A stretch of 64,000 nt of DNA from Epinephelus fuscoguttatus (Eukaryota; Chordata; Actinopteri; Perciformes; Serranidae). Below, one piece after another: positions 12,514 to 23,848 of the stretch (positions within the stretch are counted from its first letter, which is position 1; each line of letters starts with the position of its first letter). The notes under the pieces are model-generated. The model saw only the letters and a program-made list of their open reading frames with translations. It made no database searches and was not told the DNA's origin. The stretch spans positions 18,455,037 to 18,519,036 of the forward strand of contig NC_064767.1 of NCBI RefSeq assembly GCF_011397635.1, read 5' to 3'. The position numbers were made by a program, and so were the translations under genes.

Positions 12514-13219
12514 TCACCTCAAGTGAATGCATTCAATCTCCTCTGTTACAGGCAAGGTGGAGGTCCTAATGTCCATCTCATCCACAGTTTTAGTGGGCGT
12601 ATAGGTCGACCTCCAGCGCAGCAGTACAATCTTCTTCAGGTATTTAACCGTGTTGTTTTTGACAGTCACAAAACAGAAGGTATTGATCATGCTGTTGCTC
12701 ATGGCAATGCACTCGATGATGTAGAAGGCCACCAACGAGTTCTTCTGACGGGAGATGAGCGTTGGGTGGAAGTCTCGCAGGATGGTGAAGCCATAGTACG
12801 GTGCCCAGCACAAGATGTACGCCGTCAAAATCCCGATCAAGACCATCACTGTCTTGCGGCGACAACGCAGCCTCTTCCTGATCTGCTCTGTCTGGAAACC
12901 TGGGACATTCTTGAACCAGAGCTCGCGGGAAATTCGGGCGTAGCACATTGCCATGGCGATCACAGGCCCAACAAACTCCACAGCAAAAACAAACAAAAAG
13001 TAGGACCGATAGTAGGCCTGCTGGTCCACAGGCCAGATCTGGGCACAGAAGACTTTGTGGGTGGTTGGGGTGGTGCCGCCATGAGGGTACATGGTCTCCG
13101 AGGCAAAGTAGGCGGAGGGAATTGATATCAGGATGGGGACGATCCAAACCCCTGTTATCAGGCAGTAGGCCGTTTGATACTTCATACGAGGCTGCAGAGG
13201 ATGGACTATGGCCATGTAC
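12514..13219 (-). CDS. prokr: Prokineticin receptor, second coding exon (TM4 to C terminus)
   Basis: The acceptor reads TTCTTCCAG|GTACATGG on the minus strand. The exon runs from the last base of the Arg codon of D-R-Y through TM4-TM7 to a stop at 12514. The C terminus ends EEIECIHLR, similar to the conserved EEVDCIRLK-type end of mammalian receptors. Confidence 0.93.
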
Positions 13220-16200
13220 CTGGAAGAACATAGACATATTGTGCATTTAAGAGGCAGAGAATACCTGATACATAATACAAAGCAATCAAACTGCCCTGTT
13301 CAGTATTCTGAGTCCTGTGGGATGACAACAGACTCAGCAAATTGCTCTCAGTCATTGATGGAAGATTGAAGTCTAATACACAGCGCTACATACATTATTC
13401 AGGGGACTGAATTTTTCATGCTGGTAGAAGGTAATCCTTTATGGAGTCAAAAAGCATAGGTGCAACATAACTGCAAAAATCACACTTGCTCCCGCACACA
13501 CATTGAAGCTCTGTTTATTGGGTCACTGGGTCATTGGGTCAACGTTGACCCAATGACCCAATAAACAGAGCTTCAATGTGTGTGCGGGAGCAAGTGTGAT
13601 TTTTGCAGTGAACTTGTCTGGGGATCTGATCCCAGCACCACCCACTTCAAGAGAAAGAGAATGTGCATGTTGATTGAGCCTTGGTAAATACATTAACTAA
13701 CATAAAAATGTTACTAATGTTTGTTAGATTTGTTTAAATCCATATTTTTTTAAACAGTCTCATATTTTCAATCACAGCATGGTTAGAAACTCAAAAAAAC
13801 ATCAAATTTTTAAATTGAGAGGTCAACCTTTTCATTAGAGTGGTGAGGAAATGAGTCCGAAAGCTCAGAAATGAGTTAGCATTTTAGCACCCCCGTTCCC
13901 TTGACACAATGTTAATGGGTTTTTTGTATGCATGAAATAATGTCTATGGTTAACACAAGCTTAGGAGGCTTTCACATTTTATTTTACGACATAAAATACA
14001 TCAGTAAATACCCCACTTGTACATTTTTAAACCTTGATGTTTCTCATAAAAGACAGTTGCTAACAAGCAGCTAAATGAGACACAGAACGTCATCATGTCG
14101 AACACGGCTTTGAAGCCTTGTTGTAGTGCTAGCATTTAAGTCATGCGATTATGGTATAGGGGTGGGAATCACCAGAGGCCCCACGATATATAAAATTAGT
14201 ACAATACTTCAGTCATAATACAGTATTATAGTGATTTTTAACGTTTTCTGATACACTGAATATTGTGATGGCGTACTTTTCGATTTATTACATTTTTTCA
14301 GCGGTTAATAATGCCCCTCAAGGAAAACATTTTCTCACTTCCATCAATTCTACTGCAGCAAAACACTCTTCTTGAGAGAAAGAAAATTAATTTCATTATT
14401 CTAGTAGGCTACCAGAAGTTTGATTTGTACTTGCAAAATCACTAATTTATATAATTAAAAAAATGGTACTTGGTGTTCGTGTTTTAATAAAATATTGCCA
14501 CACAAAAAATCGAAGCTATTGGGTATAACAGCAATGGGGTACAGTTAAGTATGTACTGAGGTATCTCAAAGGCACAAGTAACAAAGAGTTGTGTTACAGG
14601 AAAAGTGATGAGAACCTGAGTATACAAGCATACAGTGATGCGGATTGGGCTGCTGATGTCAATGACAGACGAAGTACATCTGGTTATTGTATAAGCCCAA
14701 CCAAGGGCGGCACTTAAGTGTCATGGAAAACCAAAAAGCAGCCAACCGTAGTACTGTCCACTTGTGAGTCAGAGTATATTGCACTTGCCGCTACCATCCA
14801 AGAGTGTCTGTACCTCACACAACTTTTAGAGGGCATAGATAAACATCTATATACATTACCTAAGGTGTATGAGGACAACCAAGGTACTGTTGCCTCAAAA
14901 ATCCTGTCAGTAGACAGAGGTGTAAACATGTGGACATCAAGTACCACTTCATATGGTCCACTGTGAACAATGGGAAAATACTCTTATTGTCCTACTGATC
15001 AAAAGGTAGCAGATTTGATGACCAAACCTCCAACAAAATTTAAGTTGATTAAGTTTGCCAAGGTTATGTTTGGAGATAACTGAAAAAAAAAACAAAAAAC
15101 TGAAAGAACAGAAAAAAAAAAAATGTATTTTTGTTTTTGAGTTGATGTAATAATGTGAGAGCAAGTGGGGGTATTGAGTTGGTGCTCCCAATTATTAAAT
15201 GTTTATTTGTTATTTTGTGTTTATGATGGGCAAACTTAATGTTATGTTATGTTTATTGATTGATTGTTTGAGTTGATTGAGGACTGATTGATTGACTGAC
15301 AGGCCAGCTGTCTGATATCCATTGTGGGCGTGTTTAATAAAAGCCTTGCACCCACAGCTGAGTTCAGTTGTGTGTAGGTGAAAGGGGAAACAGCAGAGCG
15401 TCTCCGATTCAAGTTTATTTCTTTCAGTATATTCTTTCATCTTTGTATTTGAATGAAGCTTCAAATGTCTGTCATCATATTTCATGATATCATAACCCTA
15501 AAAGAACAAAAGAAATTATCAAACAAAACATAAGAAAACATGTGAACAATAAAGTGATTCATTGGATTAAATGACTCTTTTTCTGTATGAATGATTAAAT
15601 GTAATTTATGGCGCTAGACCACCTGTTAACACAGGTCCGTGCCTCTCTTTGTGTAAGGCAAGCTGAGAAGCATTCAGTTTTTTGGCCACTATGAAAATGT
15701 TTTTCAAAGGTTGAATGCCAACAGATATGGATTAAAAATGTTGCGACAATTGCAATAAAATATATTGTGATATATTATGATCCATTACCTTTTTTCAACT
15801 GTAAATTGTGTCCCAAAAGAAAAACTATGTCAACATGTGTTTTATCTAATAAGATAAAAAGTGTTCAGTCTGTCATCTCACATCTCACATCTCACGATAT
15901 TGTCACAAAAAACATACCGCGCTACTATGCTGTATTGATTTGTCGAGGGAACCACAGCGATGTTAATTTTCATCTTGGCCTTGCAAATAAACCCCATCCT
16001 TGCAGCACTCTATATGGATACACTTCATCCATCCTTCATCCACAATTTTTTTTTATGTATCATGCGGTATTTTTTATTTTTTTTATGTATATAATGATGT
16101 GCTAATGTTCAGCAGCATTACACAGCATCCTCTTGATAAGATTCCTGTTTACATACATAGCCTACTGTAGTGATACCGTGTATTATTTCCATGTGACGAA

Positions 16201-17550
16201 TAAATGATGAATAAAAATGATGATTGATGGTGGATGAGCTTCAGCTAAATGTTAACTAACTTATTTCATATTTATTTTCCAACAGTGTTGTCTTATTCAC
16301 TTCACTTTTCTGCTGCAGTATTACCATGTACACTACCTTAGAATACACGTACGATCTAAATATGCACTATATATTTAGGTCACCACCCACAAAAGGAGTA
16401 AATTATCGCCCATTATTTTGGCAGCAGGCCTGTGGATTTTCAATAACAGGTTGCGCTCAGTCAGTTGTTGTTTGTGGTGTAAGCTCACACAAAAGCGGGG
16501 GGATTATTGACTGAACAATACAGAATAATCACTTCAGCACACTTAACACTCCTTTTCCAGCCTTCACGTTATGTTACATCTCCTCACAGGGCATCTTGAA
16601 TTTTAAATAAGTGGACAATTGTGTACATTCGTGCTCACATGTAGGTGTCTCCCTACATTAAGGCATGCACTACAAGGCGGTGCAATAACGTGACATTCAT
16701 GTAGTGCAAGAAAATGAATGGAATGGAGGTGGTGGAGGTTGCATTCTGGAGACCTGGGTTCACTACAAGAAAACTAAACTTATGCACAGTGTAAAAGTGC
16801 TCAAGTTTGTTACAAGGATGGCAAAAATCAATAGCAACCATTTGAGAGACTCTGACTTTAATCAGTGCTTACAGGAGCATGGATTTAAGGCCTTTAAATA
16901 TCTGAGACACAGTTGCAGGCAATGAAGCGGTCCGCTTAATCAATTAGTGACAGGACAGCCTATGGTCCTGTATGGATGACATGCAGCAAGGAAGTGTTAA
17001 TGATCTGTGCCTCTCCCAAAGCAATCATGCTTTTTAGCATCGTTTATCCAACTGTGTTACACTCAGGGGCTTTATCAGCAAATGTGAATACCCGCCTTTT
17101 CCACAGCAGACATGTTGACTTGTCAGCACAGGTGTTACTAATAATAGGGTGACCATATTTTGATTTCCAAAAAAAGAGAACACTCAGCCTGGCCACGACA
17201 TAGCCTACTTAAATGATACTCGCAGTTTACTCAAAGATGCCTTATCATTTTAATATATTTAAAATGTATATGTATGGATAGAAAATTCAGTTATATTACA
17301 AAATAATATCTCTCAAAGACAGAAATTCAGATGGGACACATACACACACTAGAGTGTGGCTACCCGATCCGAGCCTGATGGGTCCCAACGGTAGGCCTAC
17401 CCGACGGGTCGGGCTGGGTTGGGTCAAAAATTCGGGTCGGATTCGGTCAGCTTTCAGTGAAAATGTAGTGTAAAATAAATAAAATCCCATTGTCTGCCCT
17501 GTTTATTGTTTGGGGACTGCTATTTACGTGACAACACCTGAACTGAACAC

Positions 17551-17599
<49 letters not shown>

Positions 17600-17871
17600 A
17601 CTGTTTGTTTCTCCCTCTCCCCTCGCTGGAAGCCTCAACTCTCCCGCCGCCCGCTCCCATCTCAAACACGGAGGTCTCCCTCTCCGCGGAGCACCCATGG
17701 TGCACACCCGGCCTGTTAAATAGCCTGTAACCATAACAACTGTGTGACACAAACTCAGTGCTTTAGTAATTAAATAATGTTGGGCTCGGTTTGGTTTCGG
17801 ACTTAACAAAACAGAATGACTATCGGGTTCAGACAGAAATACGCAGCCCGTGCCGCACTCTAACATCTCTA

Positions 17872-17902
<31 letters not shown>

Positions 17903-20900
17903 AGGAAAATCGGACATTATTATCAATTTATAAACACCCGGACAGAACTTGAAAAGTGGACATGTCCGGGCAAAAGGATGTTTGGTCTGCCTAACTAATA
18001 ACCTTAACGACGGCTTTGTTCTGGTTAAGTGTCCCAGTAAGCCATGGAACGCCAGGAGCCTGAAACTGGAACAGCTGAATGAAATCCAGCCATAATTGGT
18101 TTGATCATTCAAACCTGTGTCTTTCCAATGGTCACATGTCAAAATGTCACATGTGAGAAAAGCCTGTTTGAACATGTGTGTATCTGTGCTGTCAATCCCA
18201 CCATCTCATTAACTGAGCACGCTCATTGATTCAAAATAAACATTTCACACCAGTGTATGACATGTTTTTGAATTTTTTGTTGCCCTTTGTTTTCTGGTCT
18301 ATCTACATACTGAACACACAGTATCATGTTAGTTCAGTATCCCCTGTAATTGAAGTAGGGGAGCGCAGGGAACCTCCTAACAAGGGATAAATTGTGACAT
18401 GGACTTTTTAAGTGGTTACACAGGATCAGTCCTTTTGTACTTCTGGCTAGTTGACCACAATACCACTAAACAGTGACCCACGAAATTCCATAGAGTTCAG
18501 TAACAAAGAGTAAATTTCTTTGTGGTACTTGTTTATTGATTACTGAGCTGTCTGTGTAAATCCCCGAATTTCAACCGTACGTCATCTTAATAACTGTCTT
18601 CTTGCCTAAAACAAACCAATGTTTAGAACTATGAACCCAACTCCCAACAAGTGTTAACTAATCTTGATAAAAATTTCCACACAGTGGGGTTAGCTGTAAC
18701 ACCGTGTTACAAGTACTACAACTTGTACCCCGAGTTTTAACAGATCTGGGGAAAACTGCATTTTTCTACTGTGCTGCTTGGACATGAAACAATCTTCAAA
18801 AAGAACTAAAATTAGAAAACACTTTCATCCACTGATAAATTTAAGGGCATCGTAAGGTGTGCTTGTTTTGCTTGACAGGCCACTGTGTTTCAATAGCTGC
18901 TGTTTTATTGTGGATTTCTGTATTATACGTTGTATTTGTTGCATTTTAAATGTGTTTTGATTGGCTGCTACCTCGGCCAGGTCTCTCTTGTGAAAGAGAT
19001 TTTCAATCTCAGTGGGACTTCCTGGTTAAATAAAGGTATCTTATTGGCACACAATTTCACAGTCTTGTCACTATTCATACATTCAATACTCATATTTTTT
19101 CATGTGGATCCAGGTTACCCAATCTATGCAGGCTACATCTATGAGTCCAACCACTGAATATGGATGATAGACTAACAGATGGATGGATACCCGTATGGAT
19201 ATCTATCCTTCTCCTGATCTAGATGGAGAGATAGGTATCTACATACATCTATTCATCAATCTATCACAGATGAAAAGAGAACATGATCTTTCCATTCATG
19301 AAGCGTTGGTGTTTACATGAAGGATGGATAGATGTTTGGATATCTATCATAGATAGATCCATAAACAGTGTCAACCTATAGTATAAAGATTAAATTGCGT
19401 TGAAGAGACTTTTCCAGCGGGGGTGGCACGGTGGTGTGGTGGTTAGCACTCTCGCCTCACAGCAAGAGGGTTGCCGGTTTGATCCCAGGCGTGGGAGCCC
19501 TTCTGTGAGGAGTTTGCATGTTCTCCCCATGTTAGCATGGGTTCTCTTCCTCCCACAGTCCAAAGACATGCAGATTGGGGACTAGGTTAATTGATCAGTA
19601 GGCGTGAATGGTTGTTTGTCTCTATGTGTCAGCCCTGTGATAGTCCGGTGACTTGTCCAGGGTGTACCCTGCCTCTCGCCCGATGTCAGCTGGGATAGGC
19701 TCCAGCCCCCCCGCGACCCTCAAGAGGATGAAGCGGTTAGAAGATGAATGAATGAATGAAGACTTTTCCAGCAAGTGTTACAGTTAACCCTCTGCCTGTT
19801 ACAATGAACCCCACCCATGAGGTACGGTAAGTTCTAGAAAAAAAAACAACTGTTCATTTGTAGCAGATAATGTTAGAATAAAACAACCAAACAAAAACAT
19901 CTCAAACAGTTTTCATAGCATTAAACTAAAACTAAAACTGCTGCAAATGCTGCTATGCTAATGCCATCCAATCCCTTCTCTTATTATAGATATTTCCACC
20001 ACCTTTCAGTTTAATTATACTGGATGAAAGTACTTAAATGTGCTTAAAGTACTTTGTCCTACGAGTGAAGGTGCCAGAATGCTCACACTGATGTTTGGGA
20101 TCTGTATTTTTTGGTATGTAAATGGCTTTATTTCCCGTTCAAAACATCAGTGACGCATGTTTGCAGTATATCCAGCCCGTGCCGTTGCACGAATGCAAAT
20201 CTTTTATTTCAATGAATTATACATCAAGATAAAGCTCAAGTGCAGTATAATGCCAGTGAAGCAATAAATAGGACTGCATCACTGATGAAAGTAAACACAA
20301 CTGCTTCAATGTGAATAGAAAATGAGCATGAAGCAGCGGGGAGTAGAGACGCTTCAATTACACTTGTAGTTTGTGCAGCTAAAATGTGGTTAGTGGTCAT
20401 GGCTTGATTGAAACCAGTAATTCAAAGACTGGTAACAGTCTGAAAATCTGTTTACTGTATCTGCCGATAAAAGTCAGTCTCAAAATCTCTTGGATACAGC
20501 AAGGCGACGAACGAGTGGATCGAGTCACCAAAGCTGACCAAAGACCTGATGTATATGTTGTTTGTGACGCTCTTTGAGGAGAAAAGACAATGTTGCCTGA
20601 TAAAACACGAAAGCTTTGTTGATTCAAATCTCTGTAGACAGTACTGGAAAGTTTCTTGCTGAACTGAACACATGACAAAAAAATAACACACTCACCTGTC
20701 AATTGCAATGGCAAGCAACGCGTTCGTGGACACGTAGAGTGACACTGTCCGGAGATAGTTGACGGAGGCACACAGCAGCAACCCATGATCCCAGGAAAGC
20801 TGTTTGACCACATAGTAGTCCACCAGGAATGGGCAGCACACCACTGCCACAATGAAGTCTGAGATGGCCAGGTTTGCAATGAGCAGGTTGGTGAGGTTGC

Positions 20901-21162
20901 GGAGCTTCTTGTAGCGTGTCAGCATAGCGATGAATATGAAGTTTCCAAAACCACAGACGAGCATGATGCAGACAAGCACCACGCCGATAACAATAGTGGC
21001 CACGAAGAAAGCTTGGCCTTGTGTCGTGTCTGGGATCTCATCAGGAGGGATGCCGTAGTCCATGTCGTAGGTGTCCATGTAATGATCCAACTTGCCTGCT
21101 GGGAGATTCTCCTGCGTCTCTGTATAAGCTGCTACTATGTGGCTGATGTTGGAGTCCCCCAT
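12514..21162 (-). CDS. prokr: Prokineticin receptor (class A GPCR), two coding exons
   Basis: Coding exons 20696-21162 and 12514-13219 join in phase (AG|G for Arg156) to a 390-residue receptor, close to the 384-393 of mammalian PROKR1/2. It binds prokineticins at the plasma membrane and in mammals couples mainly to Gq, affecting circadian output, olfactory/GnRH development and angiogenesis. Visible: N-glycosylation site NIS at residue 5; TM1 with GNFIF; TM2 [14 protein letters not shown]1 QLSWDHG; Cys131 and the ECL2 Cys (VFCAQIW) for the disulphide; D-R-Y 155-157; PVDQQ; the family-typical ICL3 block [22 protein letters not shown] in TM6; SNSMIN replacing NPxxY in TM7, as in known PROKRs. 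The intron after D-R is conserved in PROKR genes. Against human PROKR1/2 the TM2-ECL1 segment reads [10 protein letters not shown] rather than PFEMDYYVVR, so I cannot choose between prokr1 and prokr2 orthology. Confidence 0.93.
13469..13610. repeat. Near-perfect loopless palindrome in receptor intron
   Basis: The two arms meet at the centre AACGTT (13541-13546) with no spacer. The right arm (13544-13610, starting GTTGACCCAATGACCCAATA) is the reverse complement of the left arm (13469-13543) except for an extra 8 bases in the left arm (one additional CACTGGGT unit) and the outermost base. The right end reads TTTTTGCAGTG, whose complement CACTGCAAAAA resembles the CACTG ends of EnSpm/CACTA elements. 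The left end has AACTG. No target duplication was found. Probably a fold-back relic of such an element. Confidence 0.85.
14532..15080 (+). pseudogene. Ty1/copia RNase H domain, broken
   Basis: Forward reading gives [11 protein letters not shown], then [44 protein letters not shown], then in shifted frames KHVDIKYHF and VADLMTKP. These are the ordered hallmarks of the copia-type Pol C terminus (RNase H: SDADWA with DRRSTSG, S.xxESEY and the KHxDI block). A TAA stop sits at 14715-14717 and at least two frame changes follow, so it is dead. Integrase and reverse transcriptase are not present upstream, so only the 3' end of the element survives. Confidence 0.85.
15172..15484 (+). mobile_element. 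Probable copia 3' LTR
   Basis: Immediately downstream of the copia reading frame there is a purine-rich tract (gagagcaagtgggg) that would serve as plus-strand primer. It is followed by ~310 bases holding an AATAAA signal (15336-15341) and ending near TTCA. The expected terminal TG is replaced by TA, and no second LTR exists in the window to confirm the borders, so boundaries are approximate. Confidence 0.5.
15485..17136. other. Receptor intron, nothing recognised
   Basis: AT-rich intron DNA. A short direct repeat of catctca occurs near 15878. The block near 17095 (ccttttccacagcagacatg) recurs at 9305-9330 (tttttcacagcagacatttt), suggesting a dispersed repeat with unclear limits. Confidence 0.4.
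17350..17862. mobile_element. Inverted-repeat element nested in the hAT element
   Basis: The left end TAGAGTGTGGC is matched by GCCGCACTCTA on the right. GGGT-rich blocks follow the left end (cgacgggtcgggctgggttg). No clean target duplication is seen, perhaps because the left flank is a CA repeat. Confidence 0.5.
17552..17597. repeat. (AC)n microsatellite
   Basis: About 23 uninterrupted AC units. It creates spurious open frames with runs of Thr-His or Val-Cys on the two strands. A shorter AC tract lies at about 17876-17902. Confidence 0.95.
18880..19045 (+). repeat. LINE 3' end remnant
   Basis: The phrase ctcggccaggtctctcttgt, then gagattttcaatctcagtgg and ggttaaataaaggt is the conserved 3' end of a common fish non-LTR retrotransposon. 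It is truncated on the 5' side with no coding part left. Confidence 0.55.
19406..19772 (+). mobile_element. Full-length tRNA-derived SINE with 13-bp target duplication
   Basis: The element occupies 19419-19759. It opens with a tRNA-like head: A-box-like tggttagcact at 19439 and B-box-like GGTTTGATCCC at 19476-19486 (RNA polymerase III promoter). A conserved body follows, then a GAAT tandem tail. Perfect 13-base direct repeats AGACTTTTCCAGC lie at 19406-19418 and 19760-19772. This is the signature of insertion by LINE reverse transcriptase. It is too long and poorly paired to be a tRNA gene. Confidence 0.88.
19773..20695. other. Receptor intron, nothing recognised
   Basis: No exon or bounded repeat could be supported. 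19170-19380, upstream of the SINE, is rich in GGAT and GATA motifs typical of decayed tetranucleotide repeats. Confidence 0.4.
20696..21162 (-). CDS. prokr: Prokineticin receptor, first coding exon (N terminus to TM3)
   Basis: ATG at 21162 begins [10 protein letters not shown]. The extracellular N terminus (~50 residues, acidic, no evident signal peptide) is followed by TM1-TM3. The donor is GACAG|GTGAG, splitting the Arg codon of D-R-Y. No in-frame upstream ATG precedes it within the preceding nine codons. Confidence 0.93.
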
Positions 21163-21309
21163 GTCGTAGCACGTGCTCTTATTTACTTGTGTTTGAGAAA
21201 AATTGATCCAAGAAATTAGGTGAAAAATGAGGGTGCTTTTTGGTGCATGGTGCCAATGATTCCTTGAGCTTAATTATGAACTTGTTTGTGTGCTGCAGCT
21301 CATCTTCAC
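21163..21309 (-). promoter_or_regulatory. Candidate 5' UTR part of receptor exon, with a short uORF
   Basis: On the minus strand a good acceptor (TTTCTGTTCCAG|GTGAAG) would start this exon at 21309. It then contains an upstream ATG at about 21303 followed by eight further codons and a TAA, before the receptor ATG. The acceptor is inferred from sequence only. Confidence 0.4.
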
Positions 21310-22178
21310 CTGGAACAGAAAGTTCCCATGTCAGCATTACTCACGCAGGGTCAGGATTCATGGCGACAACATATGATCAAAACAAATTACAGGCGCTCAG
21401 TGCTCCAGACGTAATCAAGCTGGCATCTGCGACATTTCTGTGATAGTTTCTGATGAAAAATGTGGGTTGAGCAAAGACCTTTGTGTAATTTATTAAGACC
21501 TTGTCACTTTACAGCAAGCCAACTTCACAGACTAGGCTCAGCGTGTTGACAGGGCGTTTGATTTGCTGCAAAAGTGGTCACTTAAACCCCCCCTGCAAAC
21601 ATGAGGTAAAGCAAAAGTGTAATATAAAACCAATTAAAGGAAAAAAAGAATGCATTTCACCAGATTATACCAGGTTTATGTTGATGTAGTAGCACAAGGC
21701 AATTATTACAATGCAAAAGAGACAAAGAAATGATCTTAAATAGCTTGCTTTTACAATCAGGATTTATGGGATCTCCACAGAGGTGGTGCCTCATTAAAGT
21801 AAATGAAAGAAGTTATTGCTTGAGGTGATCAGTGATGGTCTGTTTTTAATGCAGTGCCATGCAAAAATAAATTAATAATAACATCTACAGAGGTAGAAGG
21901 AAAATTGACTTTGAATTAGTGCTCTGGGGTAGTTTATAAAACCAAACTTGGCTCTATTAAGCTGCAGGTGGTCTCAGTTGGAATATTAAGCTGTTAGAGG
22001 TTATCACATCCTGCAGGGGGATCACAGTCTGTGAATTAAAATCAACACAGTAAAAAAACAAGCAAACAAAAACACTCAGATGTAGACTAATAATTGAAAA
22101 AGAGATGCTTTATCTTTCTTTATTATAAGAAGTATTAATTTCTGATGATTTTCAAGATAAAACCTAGAAGACACTCAC

Positions 22179-22450
22179 CAGTAAACGTTGCAGAAGGTCC
22201 CGCGATTCGTCTCTGCGAAGAATGAAACGGAGCCGAGGTGCTGTGTTGTTGGAGAGTCACCACAGAGCAGACAGAAGGTCTGAGTCCGCTCCGCGTCTCT
22301 GAGAAAAAAAAAAAAGTTGCGTCCGCTTCTCCTCTGCCACAAGTGAGAAATCCGACGGTGGAGAGAGGAGGAGGAAACACATTGACGTCTTTCAGGAGGT
22401 GAGAGGCAGGTGCGCGTGTGCGCGTGCACGGCTGTGTTGAGGGGCTGAAC
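22179..22450 (-). promoter_or_regulatory. Candidate non-coding first exon / CpG-rich promoter of receptor gene
   Basis: This is a small CpG-rich island in otherwise CpG-poor DNA (ctccgcgtctc, gtgcgcgtgtgcgcgtgcac). On the minus strand it ends in a strong donor (ACTG|GTGAGTGT; exon end 22179) that could splice to the acceptor at 21309. It holds no supported protein. Position about 1 kb upstream of the receptor ATG fits a promoter and 5' UTR exon. Confidence 0.4.
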
Positions 22451-22689
22451 GGTAGAAAGTTCACAGCTAAATGGTTGTCCATAAATACAGTGTGCATAGG
22501 ATGTTCTGTGCATTACAGGCTGCATTTACCTTAAACAGTTCTCATAGCACTGCAGGATGAAGGTGCAGATTTAAAATATGACATATATATGACATTCACA
22601 TGCGGTCACTCCATGATTATACTGTAGGCATACTTCTTGTTCGCCTTAAAGGGTTAGTTCGGGATTTTTGAACTGTTCAACTGCTCGTC

Positions 22690-23848
22690 AATGCAAATAG
22701 CCAAACAGCCAAACACAACTGTCATCAGTAACTCAGTGCATTTAGGCATGTAGACATGGTCAAGACGACCTGCTGAAGTTCAAACTGAGCATCAGAATGA
22801 GGAAGAAAGGTGATTTAAGTGACTTTGAATGTGGCATGGTTGTTGTATATTTCCGAAACTGCTGATCTACTGGGATTTCCACACACAACCATCTCTAGGG
22901 TTTACAGAGGATGGTCTGAAAAAGAGAAAATATCCAGTGAGCAGCAGTTCTCTGGGTGAAAATGCCTTGTTGATGCCAGAGGTCAGAGGAGAATGGCCAG
23001 ACTGGTTCAAGATGATAGAAAGGCAACAGTAACTCAAATCACCACTGGTTACAACCAAAGTCTGCAGAAGACCATCTCTGAACCAACAACACGTCCAACC
23101 TTGAAGCAGATGGGCTACAGCAGCAGAAGACCACACCAGGTGCCACTCCTGTCAGCTAACAACAGGAAACTGAGGCTACAGTTCACACAGGCTCACCAAA
23201 ACTGGACAACAGAAGATTGGAAAAACGTTGCCTGGTCTGATGAGTCTGGATTTCTGCTGCCACATTCAGATGGTAGGGTCAGAATTTGGTGTAAACAACA
23301 TGAAAGCATGGATCCATCCTGCCTTGTATCAACGGTTCAGGCTGCTGGTGGTGGTGTAATGATGTGGGGGATATTTTCTTGGCACACTTTGGGCCCCTTA
23401 GTACCAACTGAGCATGGTTTAAACACCACAGCCTGCCTGAGTATTGCTGCTGACCGTGTCCATCCCTTTATGACCACAGTGTACCCATCTTCTGATGGCT
23501 ACTTCCAGCAGGATAACGCACCATGTCACAAAGCTCAAATCATCTCAAACTGGTTTCTTGAACATGACGATGAGTTCACTGTACTCCAATGGCCTCCACA
23601 GTCACCAGACCTCAATCCAATAGAGCACCTTTGGGATGTGGTGGAACGGGAGATTCTCATTATGGATGCGCAGCCGACAAACCTGCAGCAACTGTGTGAT
23701 GCTATCATGTCAGTATGGACCACAGTCTCTGAGGAATGTTTCCAGCACCTTGTTGAATCTGTGCCACGAAGAATTAAGGCTGTTCTGAAGGCAAAAGGGG
23801 TCCAACCTGGTACTAGCAAGGTGTACCTAATAAAGTGGCCGGTGAGTG
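22690..23848 (+). mobile_element. Tc1/mariner element, DD36E type, 5' truncated
   Basis: The right end is intact: cctaataaagtggccggtga followed by gtg and a TA target dinucleotide at 23849-23850. The left terminal repeat is missing. It shares most of its length with the copy at 51572-52496. Confidence 0.85.

Larger units (their letters stand above)
17145..17993. mobile_element. hAT-type non-autonomous transposon with 8-bp target duplication
   Basis: The element is bounded by TAGGGTGACCA on the left and TGGTCTGCCTA on the right (inverted repeats differing at two of 11 positions). A perfect 8-base direct repeat ACTAATAA flanks it at 17137-17144 and 17994-18001. Eight-base duplications and gggtgacca-type ends are features of hAT elements. 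No transposase is encoded. Inside lies a second inverted-repeat unit (17350-17862) carrying a CA microsatellite. Confidence 0.8.

Noticed and set aside
12523-13250. Long open frames overlapping receptor exon 2 in other frames and on the other strand (about 200 codons each)
   Set aside because: They are shadows of the receptor coding exon; only the receptor frame has conserved GPCR motifs and phase-consistent splicing.
17447-18175. 242-codon minus-strand open frame
   Set aside because: It runs through AC microsatellites (Val-Cys runs) within nested transposons; no conserved domain.
19439-19486. Possible tRNA gene
   Set aside because: The A and B boxes belong to a SINE head with poor cloverleaf pairing, a 341-bp body and target duplication.
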